Shown: positions 47,337 to 58,077, numbered from the stretch's first letter. The stretch is DNA of 64,000 bases from Turritopsis dohrnii (GCA_027922465.2 BQMF02000023.1:1698411-1762410), one strand, 5' to 3'. Numbers and translations are program-made. The notes: a model not told the origin generated them from the letters alone.

Positions 47337-48764
47337 AGGAGAACGAACGTTCGATATTTTTTTTATCTTAACTTATAGTCTTTAACATGAATAACAGCCT
47401 CCAAAGTTTTTTTTTTGAAAATTCATTCAATTTGGTCCAAAACTAGTACTAAACAACTTTGCAATAGCTTTCGGTGATGTGACGTCATTGTTGCGGATGC
47501 GCGTGAAATCATTCTGAATGTTATATGCAATGTTATCAGTGATATTAAACATGGAGGTGTATTAACTAACTCATTTGTCTCTTTACATGGTGCCTGCTTA
47601 TTTATGAATTCGAATATCGTTTAAGTTGTATGTGTTGTATGTATGAATTTTATGATGCTTGATTTTAAGTTGACTTTTAGTTGTTTTTTAGTTGATTTCT
47701 TCTCAAGCTTTTTTTTTCATATTCGTGTTTATCTATGTGAAGAGGAAATTCAAATTCAAGAAAAGTTGTTTATTAAAAGTTTCAATCGTTGAGATTTTGT
47801 TAATTAAAACACGAGTTCCATGTTATAAGTTTAATATTCTTTATAATTCATTCTTAGCGCAATAATGTTATTAACGCAATAATATTAATATTTATTTAAA
47901 AAAAAAAAAAATGTATTTATGTATTTATGTATTATGTAAGATGGCTCGCTCCGCCAAGAAGGGAGATAGACCCCAAGGGGTATCAAATATATAAAAAAAA
48001 AAAAAATAAAAAAAAAAAAAAAAAATAAAATTAATATGTTCAGTGTGCATTTATTTTCAAACTGTTTTTCTATTAATTATGCTCACACCTGGCTTAGATT
48101 CAAAACATGGTTTCTGTCTGCATAGAACGAGACAGACATAACAAGAGAAAGCATAAACGTAATTCAAGTAATCTTTTTCGTGTGATATAATAAATTGATA
48201 GGTATGCCTCTTCGATTTATGGATTTTTCGCGATTGATAATTTATTTTCTTGTCTTTCCCTTTTTTTATCTGTTTTTTCTTTTCAAATCGGTGTTGAAAA
48301 TATTCGTCTTGAGAATTATAGAAACCAGGTTACTGATCAATCGTCATTAGAATGATCAATATTGTTCTGCTAACATTTTTCATTTTTACTTTTTGCAGTT
48401 CTTCGTTCGAATATTCCGGTTCACATGAATAACTTGCAACGTATTGACAATCATCTTCTTCATTATAGCTACATTCAAAGTATTTATCGTCATCCAAACT
48501 CTCTTCATTACACATCGCTTCTTGCTCATCCTTCGTTGCCATCTTTTCTCGCTCTGCTGTTCCGCAACATTGACGTCATTATGCAGCATGTTTTCAAGAT
48601 AAACCGTGTTAATTGGTTTCACTTTCACTTATATAAAAACGACGAATTTGACCCCTTAGAACAAAAAAATAAAAAAAATAAAAATCATTTCTATATTAAA
48701 TAGGCTCTAATGATGTCATATCAGCAAATATTACGAAAATTTCTTTTCTGACGTTCGTTCTCCT
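47337..48764. mobile_element. 1.43-kb TTAA-flanked MITE nested in the pogo-like MITE
   Basis: Flanked by TTAA at 47333-47336 and 48765-48768. TIRs are AGGAGAACGAACGTTCG and the complement of CTGACGTTCGTTCTCCT, perfect for 14 bp. Inside are A-rich tracts (47895-47913, 47990-48025), an odd GATGGCTCGCTCCGCCAAG block near 47940, and one small ORF at 48330-48542. piggyBac-type target and ends; no transposase. Confidence 0.85.
48330..48542 (-). CDS. Small acidic ORF inside the nested TTAA element
   Basis: 70 codons from a genuine ATG at 48542. The protein is very acidic (EESLDDDKYFE, NEEDDC) and contains a YSCEPEYSNEEL stretch. It reminds me of N-terminal segments found in cnidarian transposon-associated proteins, but I cannot name it. 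It may be the remains of an exon of the parent autonomous element or of a captured gene. No domain is certain. Confidence 0.3.
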   Translation of the reverse strand: MATKDEQEAMCNEESLDDDKYFECSYNEEDDCQYVASYSCEPEYSNEELQKVKMKNVSRTILIILMTIDQ

Positions 48765-48852
48765 TTAAGGATTCGTCCGGGGCAAAAAATTTTGTCAGTC
48801 TAAAGGAGATGTCTGCTTCAGAGAATGTCCACTTTAAGGAGGTTCCACTGTA

Positions 48853-49856
48853 TTATTGGTTTCCGCGCCGAGATTTAGCTACGTGATAATTGTATTATAG
48901 CATAGGGAGTAAGTCTGGATTGGTTAATAAAAACGCATTACCTAGTGTGTATATGGACTTAATTTTTGTAAAATTTTAATAATTTGAAAAAAGCATGCTA
49001 GAAGAATAGCAAAAAGTTTTAAAAGTATAACAATAGGAAACTCGTCTTATGCAACTTTAGTTGCTTTCCGTTCCGATGCATACATGATAATTGCATCTCG
49101 ATTAATCAATTGCAGTGCTCTTCCTAATTGGTTAATAGCTTTAGAAATGCGAGGTTCCATTGTGTATATTCTAAGTAAAAAAAGTTTACAGAATTGCCGT
49201 TTACGATGCGGAAAGCATAGCCATAATGTGAAAAGGCTTAAAAAGTAACAAGCTTGAGCATTCCAAATATTTTTGAAAGAACTCTGCAACGTTAGAGGAA
49301 GGGTACCGGAAAGTTTTATGTTCAACATAACAGTAAATCACGTGTTCAATTGTATCAATTTCGCGCCAACATGTGGAGGATAATTCCATTATTGATCGTT
49401 AAGTCTCTATTATTCAATTACAGCGAGTAAATTAAAGATAGAGACGAAAGTAGCCTTTACGCAATGCACATTAATGTAATAACTCATCATAAATTTTATA
49501 GAATGCCAGTTACGATGTAGAAACCGGAATTCACGCCAGCCGAAAAACGAAAAGATAATTGTAACAATTTTAAAAAAACATTTGAAACTCCAGACCCGTC
49601 AATACTTAAAACATTTTGCTGTGTTGATATAGCTTAATGAACATAGACTTTGAGTGTGCCGTGTGTGACATAAAAAATTGTTTCGGTCGTATTTTGTTGC
49701 GTATAATCTAACTCTAAGAGCGATTTTGCATAAAAACTTCACAAAAACCTTTGAATAGTTACTACTGTGCAAACAAGAACTGTTCAATAAGAAATAACTC
49801 CTACCTTCCCTAAAAGTTAATAAAACTAGATTATCAAGAAAAATATTCGTTTCATT
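48853..49856. other. Intergenic, no gene seen
   Basis: Continues the diverged long-period repeat seen at 44736-46399. Open frames at 49047-49328 and 49599-49901 overlap that repeat and lack motifs. Confidence 0.4.
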
Positions 49857-50863
49857 GTAGCTAATTGCCCCCGCAGCGAGCGTAAGCGAGCGAGGAGGCA
49901 TAGTAGTTTCACGAGATAGGCGAATGTCAGTTTCCGATTTTGTTCTTCATCATCATCATCATCATCATCATCCTCCAACTTTTCGTGTTGACGTTACACG
50001 GTGGTATAGAATTATTAGCTGACTTTGCTTTTTTTTCCCGTTTCAAAGCATGGTACTGTAAGTGGGATACAGAATGTTTTTTCGTATCTCTTTCCTAATT
50101 TATTATTATTTATACTATGTTATTTAGGAAGTTCGAATGATAAAATTGCTAAGACATTTTTCATATTACTTTTGTGTTGTTTTAGGGCAGTGAACGACTA
50201 GGATTTTGAAGCACAGCTTGAAATCTGAAATTTTGCCAACAACATTTTATTTTTGTATATATGTTTTAGCTCTAAATCTTTCATTCGATAAATTTTATTC
50301 AATGCACTGATTTTTGGCGGATCTTGCCTTAAAAAGATTTTAATTGGTTATCTGTGTATGGAAGAAAGCCTACAAATTGTCGTTCTTCGTGTTTTCCTTC
50401 TTTTTTCTGTCCTCCAAACCTGGTGTGATCATGATCAATAAAACCTTCTTATATCTTTTTCTTGTAAACTTTGGCTATTTCTAGTTTCGAATCAAAGTTT
50501 GAAACGCAGTTTTCTAATGGATTTTTCGCTTTAATTTTTTTTTTAAAAAAAGTTTTTTTTCTTTCTTTTGGTTCTTACAGAATTTATTTAACAAATGTTT
50601 ATCTTATTTTGATTATAAAATACGTATCCATGGTTTCAGTTCACACATTTCTTTTGTTTGTAGCTAATACTTTCTGATATTTGTTAACCTTAATTACACT
50701 TTTTGAAAGGTATAAATTAGCATCAGTGTGACATAGGACTAAGACATAACAAAAAGTAACAAAGTTTTTCTTTGTTTTTTTTCCCGTTGTATAGCTTGCA
50801 ATGTATAGCTTGCTGTCTGTATAAATTGGAATGCTTGAGTGCGGGGGCATTTTTTAGCTAAAG
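49857..50863. mobile_element. Possible 1-kb MITE with TAGCTAA...GCCCCCGC ends
   Basis: Left TAGCTAATTGCCCCCGC and right GCGGGGGCATTTTTTAGCTA are inverted with a 3-bp length difference in the T run. A GCGAGCGTAAGCGAGCGAGG block follows the left end, and an (ATC)n microsatellite lies at 49948-49971. TSD not resolved. No coding capacity. Confidence 0.4.
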
Positions 50864-53800
50864 CTACATGCTAGTTTATTAAGTTAAGAGTATGTAGTCA
50901 ATTCAGCGCCAAAATCTCGTTTGCCAAGTCGTTTTATATGAACACTCGTTTTTCAAATGAAGACGTTTTAGAAGTTTGTTCGTTTCAGATGACGACACGT
51001 TGTTCAAATATGTCGGTCTTTCATTTTTTTTTCTGAATGACATTATTCGTGAGACCCTTACTTCAAATCTGGCAAGATATTAATGTAGGTACACTTTTTC
51101 ATAGTATACAGATCAGGGATGTTTCAGAATTTTAACAAACAATCAAGTCGAAGAAAATCCTTCATAGTTTGGTTATTTCTTCATTCAAAACATGGACGTA
51201 TAAAATAAGAAAGATTTGCAACTTCTATAAATCTATTCAAACAAACCTCACCTCAAGTGCTGTTGAAAATACATGTTTCCATGATCGTAACAACTAACCA
51301 GAAATGAATGAAAAAATTTTATGATTATTTTGAAGGCAGTTTTTAAACTCTGATTCCTCATGAGTTCTTAGAAACTCAAACATGAAATTTTCAGAATTGA
51401 ATGAAAAAACGTCTTCTTTATGTCATTCTCAGGCATCACCCAGGTGTCTTTAAAAGCACCAATTCTTCGGATATAAGTAAATACAACAAATTACTTCCTA
51501 ACTCCGAGAAATTTATCTCAATTCCAATCTAAGATTATAAAAAAAGATTGAGTAAAAGTTTTGTGATACTAAAAAATATTGCAGACGTATTTGTAAACGT
51601 ACTATTTCTCAATTCTGTCATTTTCCACATTGCACTAAAGCGTCGTATAAACCTGCCCATGTGAACCAAAATCCAGTAAAATGCAAGGCGAGGACTACAT
51701 TAAAGAAATGCTGGCAGAAAAGATTTTCATAATAGAAATGAACGGCTTTAACATTAGTTGCGAGTCCTTCTTTTTTATACGTCCATGTTCATAATCATGC
51801 TACATGCAACTACTATGAAACATGACAGTCAGCATGACTTAATAATGACACAAACTTCTGACTCATAGAAACTAGTACATGTAATGTGGTTACAACACAT
51901 CATTTTTTCCGAACCGACTACACATGAAAACGGATCATCTTGCGAAGCACTTTAATTACACAGCATCTAGTGACCCCAACATCTAAAACGCCTTTAATTG
52001 AAAAATGAGTGCTCATCTATAACGACTCGACAACTTCAATGTCGATTTATTGTGGACTGTGTTAACTTCTAAAACGATAAATGACGTCACGAATCAACAT
52101 TCAAAACGACTTCATATAAGATTTCCTCAAAAGCACATTGCCAAATATAAGCCTAGAGATTAACAGGATTAACAGATTAAAACGGATCTTAGCCACGAAT
52201 GTGTTGGTTCGAATCTCTGCGGACTGTTTCTATTAAGTATTATATGTATGTTTGAATCCAATTATTGTACAGTTTCAAAGATTTCTTTAAAATAAATTCC
52301 GGAAATAAAAAGCATTAGTGATATCTGAGACTTTTGTTGGCTACAAACGTTTTATACTTTTTTAATGATTTAATAAATCACCCGAACAACAAGTCACTAA
52401 TTCAGAAAGAACCTAAAGTAGAAGGATGACCAACTTCATCCAAACACAAGTCAAATCACTTTTTCTTGAGTATCGTTGCTTTTGTCGGACTTTTGGATTT
52501 CTGTGTAAAACCCATTGCAAGAAATTGACGGAGTTATAAAATTCGTAAAGCGGCCGAGTGGTTATTAGAAACTTAGACATTTTCCTCAGCACAGCTCCAG
52601 TAATTCTTTGCTCCGATACGTAGTATCTGGAAATCAGCATTCGCTACGGTTTTAATAGCTCGGGAGGGAGAGGATAGAGGCCTGGTCTAATTTTTCACAA
52701 ATAATCAATTAATTACTACTAGAATAATGGTATAAAAGCAAAAGCCATTACTAGATTTGATGGTCCTCAAAAATAACAAATATAGACCTTACAAATAGAC
52801 TTTGCAATTCAGAATGAAACCAAATTACCAGGTTCGAACATTTGGTTTCTTCTTGTTCTTAGTTGCATATTTATTTGATGAATTATACAAGCAAAATGCA
52901 AGGGAAGTACACTGAATAATCCGAAAAACTTAATGTCATTTATTTATAACAAACAAAAATTATAATTTGAGGAAGCAATGGGAAAAGCTGGTGACAACAG
53001 ATAGCTTAAACCATTAAGATTATCAAATGAGTTTTTGAAAATATGAAAATAATGTTCCAACTTTTCATGGAAGCAATTTGATGGAAACGCATGCGTATTT
53101 TTATAGGTGAAAATTTCAATTTTCGTGAGGAACATTTGATCCAATACAACTTGTACGATAAAATAGGTTTAAGGTGTTAAAATAAACATAGTAATAAATA
53201 GTTAGTAAAAAAGTTATAGTAAAAGGTGCCAAAAGAAATAATTATTGTGATATGAGTCATAATTACGCTAATTTAATTATGATTAAAAATTTACAAACAG
53301 AGCAAGAACGAGAAGAGCGGTCCTGATTGAATTTTTGTAATTCATCTTTTTCCAGAAAAATCCAAAAGCTAATTTTTTGCACAGAAATTATTATTTATTT
53401 CCAAATTGCTAATCTGATATTTCAGATTATGCAACTAAACATCTTTATTGAGTTTATAAAGCAGACTTTCTAAAGTAACATTTTATTACCTCTGATAATC
53501 GCCTTTGCGTGAAACTGTCTGTTTATATTTAAAATTTTAAGTGAAGAAATATATATTTACACTAACTTTACCAAATAGTATTAAGTTTTCCGCCAGTAAC
53601 ATTCACTCAAGACATAATCTGACATTTCCCCGTCTTATTTCATGACTAGTTGACTAGTTTCCAAGACAACTTTGGCAGTTTTTGTTTCACGCTGAAAACA
53701 AATGTTATAAATGAAGACGGAAATTTCAAAAAAAGTAAATAGTAATATTTCTTGTCAGAAATCATTTCAATGAGACGAGCAGTGATAAAAACATCAAACA

Positions 53801-54223
53801 AAATTTTTTGAGGGTAACATAATGGCTTATCGGGAGAGCTGATGTCGTTTCAGAAATTCCCATAAACATTCACGGTTTTATTTACAGAGATTCCACCTAG
53901 CGGGATGACAAATTCACTTTAGGTGTCACTGTAAGCTGGGCTGTCTTGGCATATTCCTCACATAGATAAAAATGCGAAAAGCTGCCATTTAAAACTTTCT
54001 TCCGAAAGAAACGGAACCGAAAAATGAATGAAAGTGGTTTGTTCTTTCAATAAGTTTTCCTCTGTTCAGTAGTAGGTGAGGGTCAATATAGGCCCACTTT
54101 TCGATATTCATAATTTTATCAAGAATTTACTATATTTTTAACGGTGAAAATAAGGGGGGATTTCCCCATGACATTATTAACGTGAAACGCGTTAATAAGT
54201 GTTATCGTGAATGAATTTCAATT
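50864..54223. other. 3.4-kb gene-poor stretch
   Basis: AT-rich, with only short featureless open frames (for example 52413-52640 and 52944-53144). A B-box-like GGTTCGAATCTC at 52206-52217 has no matching A-box. I see nothing else. Confidence 0.45.
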
Positions 54224-54303
54224 AGTATAGAGGTTTGGTGTGTATCCCATCATCGGCTACGATTCGTTTGTCATAATAAGCGCTGAGCACACACAAGCAC
54301 ATA

Positions 54304-54900
54304 CTAGTAACCATTTTCGGTTATGGACTTTTTCAGGTTTTGAAGTTCTACCATCAAACTTTTTTGAAATTGATTTTGGGTTTCAGTCTCCATCTTTCTA
54401 TCTGTAGAACTGAGTCCTTCTAAAGCTTTGTAATATGTTCCCTGCAAAACCTGGAATTCTTTGTAATTGATCCTCCCATCGGTCAGCGCCTGACTTATGT
54501 TAGTTTCGAACACAGCGATTGAGGATGTAACAATATCATATAATTTTATCACTTTTTCTACTTTCTTTTGATATCTTTTGATGACAGCTGTAGTAAGTCC
54601 GGTACAGATAGAGCCGGCTAAGGCTACACCACCTAATCCCGCAGAAATAGGTATTCCGATAATAGTAGCCCCTGTTGCAATTGAACCGATGCCAGAGCCA
54701 ATGGTTATAGCGCTTGAGCTAGCATTTAGTAGCATCGATCGTTCTATCGCCTTGTTGTATCTCTTGAGCTTGATGCTAAACTTGTTCTTAAGTTTTATCA
54801 ACTCTTCAAATTCTGAATTTATTACGCTTGCGTTAAACTTTTCCTGCTCATTCAAATCCTCAGGAGCAGTGGGTAGTTTTGGATAAATTTTAACATTCAT
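54304..54900 (-). CDS. Maverick hypothetical protein with Gly-rich hydrophobic segment
   Basis: 198 residues from ATG at 54900. The N-terminal 55 residues are charged and helical (FEELIKLKNKFSIKLKRYNK). A Gly/Ala/Ile-rich hydrophobic segment follows (about 60-108, GIGSIATGATIIGIPISAG), then a helical C-terminus. The hydrophobic core could insert into or disrupt membranes, as small structural or entry-associated virion proteins do, but function is not established. It is the outermost gene and is divergent from 54956 with only 55 bp between start codons. Confidence 0.6.
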   Translation of the reverse strand: MNVKIYPKLPTAPEDLNEQEKFNASVINSEFEELIKLKNKFSIKLKRYNKAIERSMLLNASSSAITIGSGIGSIATGATIIGIPISAGLGGVALAGSICTGLTTAVIKRYQKKVEKVIKLYDIVTSSIAVFETNISQALTDGRINYKEFQVLQGTYYKALEGLSSTDRKMETETQNQFQKSLMVELQNLKKSITENGY

Positions 54901-54955
54901 ATTTAGAGGTTTGTTATAACATAATTAATAATAAATTATCCTCTAAATAAATAAA
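54901..54955. promoter_or_regulatory. Divergent promoter with 9-bp inverted repeat
   Basis: The 55-bp gap between the two start codons contains ATTTAGAGG (54901-54909) and its exact complement CCTCTAAAT (54940-54948), framing an AT-only centre. The symmetry, with one arm beside each start codon, suggests a shared promoter element used in both directions. Confidence 0.5.
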
Positions 54956-56227
54956 ATGGCAGACATTGATATTGACCCCTTTGGAGAACATGGGATGACG
55001 ACAGATGAAACAACCGATGAGACGTTTCCTCTCATACCAACTTCGGGTGGTGAACAAATAGATACACGCGGAGCGACGGGTGAAACCTCATTTGGTGGTG
55101 GAGATCAGAAAATTGAACTTTTGAAAAATTTTGTTGGTGATATATACAAAAGATTATCTGAAAGGCTCCAGCAATACCCTGAGGCGTTATATACCGATCA
55201 GTTTGAAATTAGAGATGGTGAATTATACTACAAAGACAATACCAAACCATTGACGAGCGAAAAAATACTAAAGGCTACCGGAGAGATAGCTCGAATATTG
55301 GGTAAGAAGGGGTTACGTAGTTTAGGGTTTGATATACCTATTGGCAAAATAACAGCACGACAAGCAGTTATGCTAAACAAAATACAAGAAGAACTCCCTT
55401 CATCATCTAAAATCACAAAATCGAGTGATGTAGAGCTTGAGGAGATTACGGGGAACATTGCAAATAGTACGGAAGATCTAATTTCATTAATAAGACAACA
55501 ATCTGTCGATCATGAAATGACTCAGACCGGCGATCTATTTGAATATCCTGTACGTGAGTTGTTAGGATTGGATAAGGCGCTGAGAAACATACGAGGAGGT
55601 CTTCAGGAAGAGGTTGCGAAAAAGGTTCGAATAGAACAGCATATCGATCGAGAGAAAAACAAGTTGGAGGAGATGGAAAATGATGCAACATACACGGACG
55701 AACAACGAAAAGAGGTTGAAGAGAGAATGGATGGATTACGTGAAGAGTTGAAAGCTAGGAAAGAGAACATTGATATTCTCAAAGGTAAATTAAACAGTCA
55801 AGTTACGAGCATCAAAGAAACCATTGCTAAAGTCCTCGACAAAGATACCTCATTAGGTGAAAGGATACGAACACTATTCCGCGAACAAGGTATAACAATC
55901 GTTAGCATTCTGACAGCGTTTGGTATGGCTATCGGTGTCCTTGTGGAAGCTTTGTTACCATCAGCAACTGGAAACTCTTCGCAAAATCCTGACAAAGGTG
56001 GTGATAAAAAGGACGATGCAAAGGAATGGATAAAAAATAAACTAAAAGCGTTAGCATCACTTCTAGGTAGATTAGCATCTAAAGCGGCAGAGGCTTTACC
56101 AGGAATAATTGGGTCTATCGTATCGTGGATACTCACTAGAGCAAAAGAAGTTGTAGGTTGGTTAAGTCAAAATTTATGGGCTCTGATTGTAGGGTTGATC
56201 TATACATACCTTGTCACTAGACGGTAA
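54956..56227 (+). CDS. Maverick coiled-coil protein with hydrophobic C-terminus
   Basis: 423 residues from ATG 54956. The acidic N-terminus is followed by an FVGDIYKRL...LYTDQFEIRDGELYY block and RQAVMLNKIQEELPSS, wording that recurs in Maverick-associated proteins of cnidarians. Residues about 215-285 are a long charged coiled coil (REKNKLEEMEND, KEVEERMDGLREELK). The C-terminus has a hydrophobic helix (about 318-338) and two amphipathic or membrane segments near the end (ALPGIIGSIVSWIL; LWALIVGLIYTYLV). It is probably a structural or membrane-associated virion protein; function is unknown. The frame is intact. Confidence 0.65.
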   Translation: MADIDIDPFGEHGMTTDETTDETFPLIPTSGGEQIDTRGATGETSFGGGDQKIELLKNFVGDIYKRLSERLQQYPEALYTDQFEIRDGELYYKDNTKPLTSEKILKATGEIARILGKKGLRSLGFDIPIGKITARQAVMLNKIQEELPSSSKITKSSDVELEEITGNIANSTEDLISLIRQQSVDHEMTQTGDLFEYPVRELLGLDKALRNIRGGLQEEVAKKVRIEQHIDREKNKLEEMENDATYTDEQRKEVEERMDGLREELKARKENIDILKGKLNSQVTSIKETIAKVLDKDTSLGERIRTLFREQGITIVSILTAFGMAIGVLVEALLPSATGNSSQNPDKGGDKKDDAKEWIKNKLKALASLLGRLASKAAEALPGIIGSIVSWILTRAKEVVGWLSQNLWALIVGLIYTYLVTRR

Positions 56228-56284
56228 CCATCTGAAAGTGTATATGTTACATGTATCGTGTAACATAATTTTTGTTGATGGTCT

Positions 56285-56707
56285 TCATCTTTCAAAATAC
56301 CACACAATTCCACCAATTCCAAGCATACTCATAGCTATAAAAGTCAATTCCCTTTCATGTTGATCATGACTCGGTGTATAAAAGTCGCTCAATACAGGCT
56401 CCCGTGGTAGCGGTTCAAGATGATTACTAAATACACTATTGTACTCTCTCATTGCATCATTTAGTTCTACGAATTTTGAATCAGCCTTCTTTTCGAGCAA
56501 TAGTTGTTTATTGATGAAATCGATTCTTTCCTGTCGTTTTTGCTGCCATTCAATCTGTGCTTTTTGTAATTTTTCTATGGCCAGATCATGACGTTTTCTT
56601 TCCCTATCGATTCTGTCTTTGGATAAACTTGAAAACAGATAGCTTGATCCTGTGAAAGCCAAAGCGTTAGCCAAAGCTCCACCCAACATCATTGCGATAG
56701 AAGCCAT
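56285..56707 (-). CDS. Maverick small membrane protein with coiled coil
   Basis: 140 residues. An N-terminal hydrophobic segment (1-27, MLGGALANALAFTG), a highly charged helix (about 30-75, ERKRHDLAIEKLQKAQIEWQ), a loop, and a C-terminal transmembrane helix (about 118-136, IAMSMLGIGGIVWYF). Starts 2 bp before the stop of the upstream neighbour at 56710, as in an operon-like block. Unknown function; likely virion membrane or minor structural protein. Confidence 0.55.
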   Translation of the reverse strand: MASIAMMLGGALANALAFTGSSYLFSSLSKDRIDRERKRHDLAIEKLQKAQIEWQQKRQERIDFINKQLLLEKKADSKFVELNDAMREYNSVFSNHLEPLPREPVLSDFYTPSHDQHERELTFIAMSMLGIGGIVWYFER

Positions 56708-56709
56708 AT

Positions 56710-56937
56710 TTAGATATTGATATTTTCAGGCAAAATCTTTTGTTTGATTAAGTAGTCCTTTGTCACTTCACTAGCGGCGATAATGGCAACTAGTTTTCCC
56801 GTATCTTCCAAGTCGAACTTTTGAATAGAGGGTGGTGTCATTTTTAACACCTTTTTTCCTAGCATAGAGTAGCCGATAGCGAAAACGCAGACGACTGATG
56901 CATGATATAAATCGTTGATGATACTTTTCTTGTCCAT
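56710..56937 (-). CDS. Maverick 75-residue membrane protein
   Basis: ATG at 56937. One hydrophobic helix (about 11-28, HASVVCVFAIGYSMLG), then a basic stretch and a polar tail. It lies in a tightly packed run of four minus-strand genes. No family recognised. Confidence 0.5.
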   Translation of the reverse strand: MDKKSIINDLYHASVVCVFAIGYSMLGKKVLKMTPPSIQKFDLEDTGKLVAIIAASEVTKDYLIKQKILPENINI

Positions 56938-56964
56938 GTTTGTTATATATACATTTTTTTCTTT

Positions 56965-57309
56965 TTATTCCATTTCATGTTTATTGATTTTCACTGGTAT
57001 TTTAGATTTTTGTGGAAGTGGGGTGGATGGTGACCCACGGGGTAATATTTGCTCTTTCTTTTTATACATAAAATAAGCAAATCCACCAACTAAACCGAGA
57101 GCTATTATTCCACCTACACCATAGGTGTAATTCATAGGTTGTTCATTTGGTTTGGTGAGAGAGTCATCGGGCTTCTTCATTTCTTTTTGAGGTGACACTT
57201 GTTTTAATTGTTCTCGTTTTTTACGGTTGTATTCCGCCAACTTCTTACCCGCTTCAACCTTTTTTGGGTTCTTCGTTGTCACTTGAATGGGAGTCTGTTC
57301 TTCTGACAT
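56965..57309 (-). CDS. Maverick 114-residue single-pass membrane protein
   Basis: ATG at 57309. A Lys-rich N-terminal half (KKVEAGKKLAEYNRKKREQ), a Pro/Asn-rich linker, a transmembrane helix at about 66-83 (VGGIIALGLVGGFAYFM), then KKKE and a Pro-rich tail. Positive-inside rule suggests a cytosolic C-terminus, though both flanks are basic. Its start overlaps the end of the upstream gene by 56 bp in another frame. Unknown function. Confidence 0.5.
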   Translation of the reverse strand: MSEEQTPIQVTTKNPKKVEAGKKLAEYNRKKREQLKQVSPQKEMKKPDDSLTKPNEQPMNYTYGVGGIIALGLVGGFAYFMYKKKEQILPRGSPSTPLPQKSKIPVKINKHEME

Positions 57310-57898
57310 TTTTATTATCTACTGTATTTATATTATCATCGGATTTATTTAAATTCCTTTCATTGATATAATGCCTCCCGGTAATAAGTCCAACACTGAG
57401 TGGTGCTAATAATGAGCCGAATTTATAATATAAGTCACATGTAAATCTTTGAAGGGCAGAGTTTAAGAAGGGGTCAGTTTCCAGGTCATTGCTCAACGCA
57501 TCTTGATTGTTTATTCCTAACGTTGCACAAGCCCCCATCGAATAAATGCGTACCAGTGATTTCCCCAAGGATTTTACCATTTGACCTGATAGTTTAGCCT
57601 CGTAAATACTAAAAAGTTTTTCTACCTCTTCATCTTTGAGTTTGTTAATTTGCTCTTCGGTGTACATTTTCCCTAAGTATAGCTTGCTATTACCTGTTAA
57701 GACACACTCGAGTAATTTTTGTCTTTTACCATCTGAAGGTGGAAATTCACCCGGAACATCATAACTCTGGTTGATTAAATTATCGATCGCTGTTTCCGCC
57801 ATTTTTATTAGAGAGAGGTATTTTTTTAACACAAAATAAAAGTAAAATAGCGAGATCAGCAGTATGCTTAATAATATAAAGTTGACATATTCTATCAT
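57254..57898 (-). CDS. Maverick 214-residue protein with N-terminal transmembrane anchor
   Basis: ATG at 57898. N-terminal hydrophobic helix (about 3-27, YVNFILLSILLISLFYFYF), then a soluble domain with LLECVLTGNSKLYLG, EQINKLKDEEVEKLF and ACATLGINNQDA blocks, and an acidic, Asn-rich tail. First gene of the minus-strand cluster that starts at the 44-bp repeat region. I recognise no family. It may be a virion membrane or internal protein. Confidence 0.5.
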   Translation of the reverse strand: MIEYVNFILLSILLISLFYFYFVLKKYLSLIKMAETAIDNLINQSYDVPGEFPPSDGKRQKLLECVLTGNSKLYLGKMYTEEQINKLKDEEVEKLFSIYEAKLSGQMVKSLGKSLVRIYSMGACATLGINNQDALSNDLETDPFLNSALQRFTCDLYYKFGSLLAPLSVGLITGRHYINERNLNKSDDNINTVDNKNVRRTDSHSSDNEEPKKG

Positions 57899-57931
57899 TT
57901 TGTTGTGTTTGTTATAATTTTCTTATACTCT

Positions 57932-58077
57932 CTTATAATTTTGTTGAAATTTGTTGTATAAGAGTTTGCTGTCTTCTTATAATTTTGTTGAAATTTGTTG
58001 TATAAGAGTTTGCTATCTTCTTATAAGTTTGTTGAAATTTGTTGTATAAGAGTTTACTATCTTCTTATAAGTTTGTA
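57932..58077. repeat. 44-bp tandem repeat in the intergenic region between divergent genes
   Basis: Three full units plus part of a fourth with period 44 (CTTATAA starts at 57932, 57976, 58020, 58064). Each unit contains CTTATAATTTTGTTGAAA and TTGTATAAGAG, so CTTATA and TATAAG are mirrored inside every unit. It lies between the minus-strand cluster (start 57898) and the GADD34-like gene (start 58164). It is a likely enhancer/promoter array, or an origin-like element. Similar TCTTATAAC words recur after the gene at 58384-58415. Confidence 0.75.

Larger units (their letters stand above)
46400..48850. mobile_element. pogo-like MITE (CAGTGGAACCTCC ends) interrupted by a second MITE
   Basis: Ends CAGTGGAACCTCCTTAAAG and the complement of CTTTAAGGAGGTTCCACTG are perfect inverted repeats for 19 bp, flanked by TA at 46398-46399 and 48851-48852. 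Internal segments repeat GTCCGCTTTAGAGAGGTGTCCGC-like wording (split here as TCCGCTTT and GAGGTGTCCGC), also near 47210 and 47280. Without the nested insert at 47337-48764 the element is about 1.0 kb and non-coding. TA target and CAGT start fit pogo/Tc1-mariner mobilisation. Confidence 0.85.

Noticed and set aside
52180..52217. tRNA-like B-box GGTTCGAATCTC
   Set aside because: No A-box at the right distance and no cloverleaf.
57932..58077. 44-bp repeats as a CRISPR array
   Set aside because: They are head-to-tail without unique spacers, in a Maverick promoter region.
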